A stretch of 64,000 bases of DNA from Cryptomeria japonica (Eukaryota; Streptophyta; Pinopsida; Cupressales; Cupressaceae), in the NCBI RefSeq assembly GCF_030272615.1, contig NC_081409.1, positions 525,830,475-525,894,474 of the forward strand, written 5' to 3'. Positions 58,796 through 64,000 of this stretch are shown in pieces. The notes under the pieces were generated by a model. It had not been told where the DNA came from and searched no databases. It was given only the letters and a program-made list of their open reading frames with translations. The position numbers and the translations under genes were made by a program. Each line of letters starts with the position of its first letter. Within the stretch, counting starts at the first letter, position 1.

Positions 58796-60204
58796 TAGTA
58801 GTATTAATCCATACTACGTTTTGTATAGCACATGAATACATGACAATACCGGGATGCACACCGTGACCTTCATCTACAAGTTGTGCTCCACCCTCACCAA
58901 GCTGCATGTGAATGTCATATGCACGATTTTCATTGCTTGCCTATTTAAAACAAATAGGCACATAATTCCTTTATGGTGGAAATTAATATTGAATAGATTG
59001 CACAACTATTCAATTTTAGTAAACTTCATTGAGTTTATTTACCTGCGTGTTGGATGTAGTGGAAGCTTCTGTTTGCTTGGTCAAGACTCTTAGGTGTTCA
59101 ACCATGTCTCCATAGCCTTGCTGAAAGGCAATATTCAAGTCCTCTTCTGTGGGTACTCTATTGAATTCAGAGCCCTACATTTTTGGATAAGATCATGAAT
59201 TTTGCTTCTATGGTGTGATAAAACCAAAATTGTTTGCAATTTATTATTTGGATACAATATTTCATTTATTGATACTTACAATTCATGCGGCAAATTTTAT
59301 ATAACCACCAGAGCCAAGTTTGTGTTGCCCGTGTTTTTGTAGTCTTGCCTTTGTTGCCTTCGATGTGTCGAGCAACCTATGAAAAGTTTGAAATACATTA
59401 GATCATGTAAAAAGAAAGAGTAATCAATATATAATTATATTGTTGATAATATCACATACCTTCCTTATCCCGGTGGTGTTGTTCCTTTTTTCTTATCGAC
59501 CTTCTCCTTTCCATCCAACACTAGGGCCTTCCAATCCCTCTCTAGAATCATTGGGGGATGCTCATACTTTTTGTTCTTCTCTAAATGTGACCTATATTGG
59601 TCCCTCACATACTTTAGATAGGTACCAATTTTCTTAAGGACCTTGGTTCGGTTGAATGTGTTATTACCGAACATCACAACTAAATGGTTAATGAGCTCAT
59701 CTTTTAAATCTTGATTTTGGGCATTCCATCGTGTGCGTATGGTGGGTCGAAATATCTCCAATGTAATCTCATTTAGATGTTTATTAAAAAACATTATTTC
59801 CTACAAAAAGATCATGGGATCATTAGTCTACAAAGAGTGATCAATAAGTAAATTTTAATTTATTTATATATAATAATAATTAAAACATTTTAAAGTACAT
59901 GGGACCTTCTCTATCTTTATGGGAATGAAATCCTCAGTCACCACAAATGTGACCAGAAATGTTCACATACTAGTAATATGGGAAGATCCAGGAAATGTTG
60001 TTATAACATCACCAGTACTAGTGGCCTATGCATCCCCAAGTACATGTCCTAACACATGTTCTATCATTTGTCCACTGCTAGAGGGTGCAGTATGTGATGC
60101 CTGCATGATATGTGTTGTCGACATTTCAATCGACATCATAGGTACGGATGATGGGGTCAGATGATGTGATGTATGTGCAAGAAGATCAGGATGGAAAATT
60201 GAAC

Positions 60205-61104
60205 CTGTTGGAATACAATGAACCAAAGAACACTGAGAGGGGGGGTGAATCAGTGTTCTGTCGGTAACACAAGATTTTAACCTTTTATAACATACACATA
60301 TAAACCAATAAATAAAGAAACATATAACTTGAACCAAATAAACCCGCCACATGAATGAACACCATAACACACAGAGTTTATACGTGGAAAACCTCAAAGA
60401 GGAAAAACCACAGTGGGATTTGTGACCCATAATATCAATTTACTGGCCCTATGAAAGATATTACATAGCATGGGGGCCTTCACATGCAGGAAGGCACATT
60501 GCCTAGAGCACACTGCTCAACACAAAAGAGTCTCACTGACTACAAGCTTCTGCTAAAATAAAATAGTAATAGTGAACTCACAAAATGCATTTGCAATGCC
60601 GAAAAGAGTTTCAGTTAAAGCTCTGTTTTGTACCGGTTCATAAACCCTGAACCTTCTATCGGTATCTCCTCTTCCTCCAAGAATGATTTTCAAACTATCT
60701 ACTAATCATAGCATGATATTACATTCGCATACAAATGATCTACATACATATCCTTTGCATCACACAGTTCTACTATTATTCTCCTATATCACTCATCCTC
60801 AAAATGACCTAACAGACCGACTTATATACCCTTACAAACAATATACCTTATTTCGGCTTACAATACAAAAGATATACAATGTCCACCCAATACAATAATT
60901 ACAAGACGATTTTACAATAAAACCTTTCGGATCCAAACTGATGTCGGCTTCATTGAAATGCTGGATGTCGATGTCGATGATGACCCTGAATACTCAATGT
61001 CGTTATCCGTCAGTGTATGCCTCCAAGTGCCAGTATATGCCTTCAATAGAATATTGTTACCATAAATGACAACATATGATTCCAATGAGTATCAATTGCC
61101 AACA
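60205..61104 (-). repeat. 3' LTR of element B (900 bp)
   Basis: On the minus strand it begins TGTTGGCAATTGATA after the polypurine tract and ends ...TGTATTCCAACA. The end region carries TTCACCCCCCCTCTCAGTG, matching the element A LTR end. The small open frames inside (for example 60026-60430) are shadows. Confidence 0.8.
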
Positions 61105-61118
61105 ATCTCCCCCTTTGG
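61105..61118 (-). promoter_or_regulatory. Polypurine tract of element B
   Basis: AAAGGGGGAGAT on the minus strand, preceded by GCCATCAATGCC, the same arrangement as in element A. Two further AGGGGGAG-type tracts lie upstream (near 61185 and 61255). Confidence 0.75.
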
Positions 61119-61314
61119 CATTGATGGCAACACTCATGTGAAAAATGGATTCCCTTCCGGTTCAACTGAAAAATGAATCATGCTCCCCCTGAGTTGATTG
61201 ACCTTGTCAACAATATATTATGCCTATCCTCCCCTTAGAATTACATACATATACTCCCCCTTTGGCATCAATGTCAAAGATCGGTGAAAGAATTAAAGAA
61301 TAATTATAGATACT

Positions 61315-64000
61315 TTACTGGAGCTTGACCAATGTCAAAATTTCTGGGTAAGATTTCTCTAGAAACTGTACATAGGTATCACACTCGGTTTTGGATGTTT
61401 TAGATATGGATACGAGTCCACTCAGTAAATGTGCTAGTGTTTCTTTCTCAGTGACTTCTTCTGGTGTTGGTTTTGCAAGCATATCCATACATTCTCTCTT
61501 ACTTACACTGAGTGAATCCAATCTTGGACTCACCAAACCTCTAAGACTCCTTGCTCTCCGAATGATCTTGTCTCTTTCCTTTTCAAAAGCAAAAACTTAG
61601 TTCTCCAAGGTCAAAATTTGTCCATCAATGGAATTTTTAAGTGAAGTTAGTCCATCAAAAGAATTAACAATATTAGCTATCTTTTCATGTAATTCCTTTA
61701 ACCTCTGATCTACATTAGCTGTAAGAATTTGTATATTACAACAGATATTGTAGATGTTATTACACAATTTCAAAGAATTTTCAATGAGTATAAGTTTCTC
61801 TTCAACCTTCTTCTTTTTTGTCTCAATAATCTGGTCAAAAGTTGCTTTCTTGGCCAGAGTAAATCTTTCAAGTGCTTTCCTGTCTGAAATCTGTTGCAAT
61901 GACTGAAAGTTTTTAGATATGTGTCCTGTTAATACCTTAAGCTTATTAGAAGGGCTTGCTTCATTTTCAATCATACAATTAGGAATCAATCTATACAAAA
62001 TTGTTATTGATTTATCTATTATTCCTTTGTCTACAGATCCCTCCTTCAATAGATTTTGTGTAGCCATCATCATTAGCTCTGTGGGACTCATCTCTGTAAT
62101 TGATTTCTTCTCAACTTGAGAAGTGTCAATTGCCAAATATTTTGTAGGGGAAACAACTGTTGGTTCAGTCTCCTTTTCCTTATCTTCCTTATCCTATGTC
62201 GGTAAATCTCTTTTCTCCTCCTCTAATGCATCGGTGGCTTCACCACTTGGTGCAGTATCAGTTACTGCCGATGGAGTATTGTCCACAATATTATCTATAA
62301 CCTATACATTATCTATATTATCTTGCCCAGACTACACAAATGTAGTCTCTGTCGGTTTAGTCTGTACACTCTCATTAGTTTTGGGTTTAACTACTGGTTC
62401 ACTCAAAATTTGAACTGAACTTCCCAAAATTCCATTCCCTTTAAATTTTTCTAAAATGATGGGATTTGTTTCCTTAGCAAATTCTTCTCGAGAGGTGAGA
62501 AAATCAGGATTCTTTTGGAAGAATTTGGTCCAACCATCTTTGGTCTCATTACTATCTCATTTACTCTACCCATCATTAGGCCTATTTGTTGGTTTTTGCT
62601 GCTAAAGATTGTTCTATTAGCAACATCTATACATCTTTTGATTTCCTCATTATCTATAGAGCCACACATATTCAAAAGTTCAACTTCTTTGATTTCCCTA
62701 TCCCTTCTAATTGCATCTAACTTATTGTACAATGATAAAGGAATTTTCTTCAAAATTTATACTAAATCCTTCTTATATATGTCTAGATATAACAAGATTG
62801 CTTCTTCAATTTTATTTTTCTCATTATCTTCTGAATCTTCATAGAATTTTGACACATTTTTCAACATTCCATCTTTAGTTATCTCATCAATTAACTGAGC
62901 ACAAGTTATTTTACCAGATTCAGTCGCTTCATCACTCTTTTTCTTCTTGTTGGGAGTTGTAGGAGCGGATGGAGAAAGATGCCTCTTCTGAGTAGGTTTC
63001 CTTGTTGGAGGTGTGGGTGCAGTTGTTACCTTTCTAACTAGCTTCCTCCTAGGTTCCACCTTCTTCTCCTCTACCGGAGGTTTGTCATTTTTCTTCCTCT
63101 CTACCCTTCTAAATGCAAGAGATTGATTATCCTTTGGATCAGAATCAGAAGTGATAGAAGAAATGAAAGTCTCAGGCTTCTTCACCTCAGGAGCACTAGC
63201 TGCTACCAGTTGATCTATTGGTTTAGATCAAGAACCTAATATTATATCTATCCTGTGTATTACATCCTGAACAAATGCAGACATTTTGTCTATCTTCTTT
63301 TCTCTTCTTTTCCGGTTGAAACTAGTTTTAACTTCAAAATTCTTTTCCTATGTAGTGCCAAAGTGTTCAGCCTTATCATCCAAAGGAGCATCAATCAACA
63401 TTTTAGCATATAACTCCAAAATGTTGTCATCTACCTCATAACCCAATTCAGTGACCCATATAGTTCTGGGTTCCACTGCTTCCATCAGTGTCTCATCTAT
63501 TTTGACCATAAAGAAGATACCAGTGGAGTATTTCTCCACAATATGCTTGGAAATTATTTCCCTCAGTCTCATGTTATCTTGAAAAATTTTGAAATAGCCC
63601 CATAGCTTCTCATCCATGTTACTGCCAAGACTAGTGATTGCTTCTTTGATCTGCATACCTATTGGTATGTCATGTGCCCAACGCTTCTTTCCTAAACCTG
63701 GTAGCTCATTCATGAAGTATAACATCAAGCAGCTAATAAGATTGCCAAACCTGAAAGTTCCTTTCTTAGCCCCTTTAATTTTGCCAAGATTAATCATTAA
63801 CTCACTCCTCAACCATTCACAAAAATCATACTTTTCATTATTCTTTATCATCTGATAAGCAACATGGATGCAGGAACTAACAATAGAGTTCAATCGACTT
63901 GATTGAGTCACCTTGTAGCCGATGATCATACTGGCAAATTTGACATCAATGTCTTTGATGGTGCTGACCCTCATAGATTTTCCATCATGGGTTGCATCGG
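61315..64000 (-). pseudogene. Accessory protein of element B, partial at the window edge
   Basis: The minus frame enters at the right edge (DATHDGKS, then MRVSTIKDID) and runs with stops and one frameshift to 61315. The first part matches element A (IIGYKV...CIHVAYQMIKNNEKYD against VIGYRV...AVHAAYRMIKEN). A Lys/Pro/Ser-rich linker follows (62950-63185), then helical segments, and a coiled-coil-like C-terminus (61597-62136 and 61315-61536). The Lys/Glu-rich block is much shorter than in element A. No polymerase or protease motif seen. Function unknown. Confidence 0.65.

Larger units (their letters stand above)
55437..60204 (-). pseudogene. CACTA-associated multi-exon gene, Transposase_24-like (TnpA-type)
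   Basis: On the minus strand a series of exon-like open stretches has AG/GT borders. They are 59899-60204, 59460-59800 (RPTIRTRWNAQNQDLKDELI, ERDWKALVLDG), 59280-59376 (ATKARLQKHGQHKLGSGGY, donor GTAAGT), 59043-59174 (EFNRVPTEEDLNIAF, donor GTAAAT) and 58850-58940. Four copies of a 75-bp exon follow, and a last exon at 55437-55583 ends ...PKKKQKKRL. The block K.R....H..GS..FA recalls the Transposase_24 domain found in En/Spm accessory genes. Stops occur (for example near 59463 and 60015). Element B cuts it at 60205, so its 5' part is missing. The TNP2-type transposase itself is not in the window. Confidence 0.6.
60205..64000 (-). mobile_element. Element B: second SIRE-like LTR element (minus, truncated by window edge)
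   Basis: 3' LTR at 60205-61104, polypurine tract at 61105-61118, then an accessory ORF homologous to that of element A. It sits at the 5' side of the CACTA-type gene. GAACC (60200-60204) would be the left target duplication. The partner LTR and gag are expected beyond 64000. Confidence 0.8.

Overview
The window reads as a plant nuclear intergenic region. It is AT-rich and holds no intact single-copy gene. Almost everything identifiable is transposable element sequence, mostly nested and decayed: plant L1-type LINEs (DUF4283 ORF1, and EN-RT-RNase H ORF2), SIRE/Maximus-like and other Ty1/copia-type LTR elements, large LTR-only relics, and an En/Spm (CACTA)-type gene. A seed plant is certain in my view. 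The repeat-dense layout, very long LTRs and heavy decay suggest a large genome such as a conifer's, but that is inference only.

Layout. 1-586: leucine-rich-repeat end of an NLR resistance gene (minus), cut by a copia-type LTR (587-884). 1024-2122: copy A of a 1.1-kb dispersed repeat; copy B is at 35237-36440. 3007-6392: candidate 3.4-kb solo LTR. 6511-15129: an apparently full-length 8.6-kb LINE (LINE-1, minus) with a 17-bp target duplication. It has a tandem array of tRNA-like units at its 5' end, ORF1, ORF2 and an extra 3' ORF (ORF3). 15211-16671 and 24294-24370: one minus-strand Ty1/copia RT-RNase H remnant, split by 16672-24293, a SIRE-like LTR element (element A) with gag plus a large accessory ORF and no pol. 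26306-29539: a decayed ~1,080-codon minus-strand protein of similar layout. 31540-32240: end of another copia element. 37210-41883: a copia-type LTR element (element C) whose 3' LTR is split by a 1.3-kb insertion (element D). 41884-53639: a telomere-like and AT-rich repeat domain, split by a third LINE (LINE-3, about 43490-51520, minus). 53640-60204: a CACTA-type element end and a minus-strand multi-exon gene (Transposase_24-like). One exon of that gene is tandemly amplified, and a 5'-truncated LINE (LINE-2, 56191-58640, plus) has inserted in one repeat copy. 60205-64000: a second SIRE-like element (element B, minus), 3' LTR plus the same accessory ORF, running off the right edge.

The most notable result is that LINE-1 and LINE-2, although diverged, both carry a ~530-codon ORF3 between the RNase H domain and a shared 3' tail. 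It has a conserved N-terminal domain and a helical, acidic C-terminus. The SIRE-like elements A and B and the locus at 26306-29539 carry larger proteins of similar general layout, so non-replicative accessory proteins are a recurring theme here. No CRISPR, rRNA or bona fide tRNA gene was seen. Frameshifts and stops are reported as they stand.
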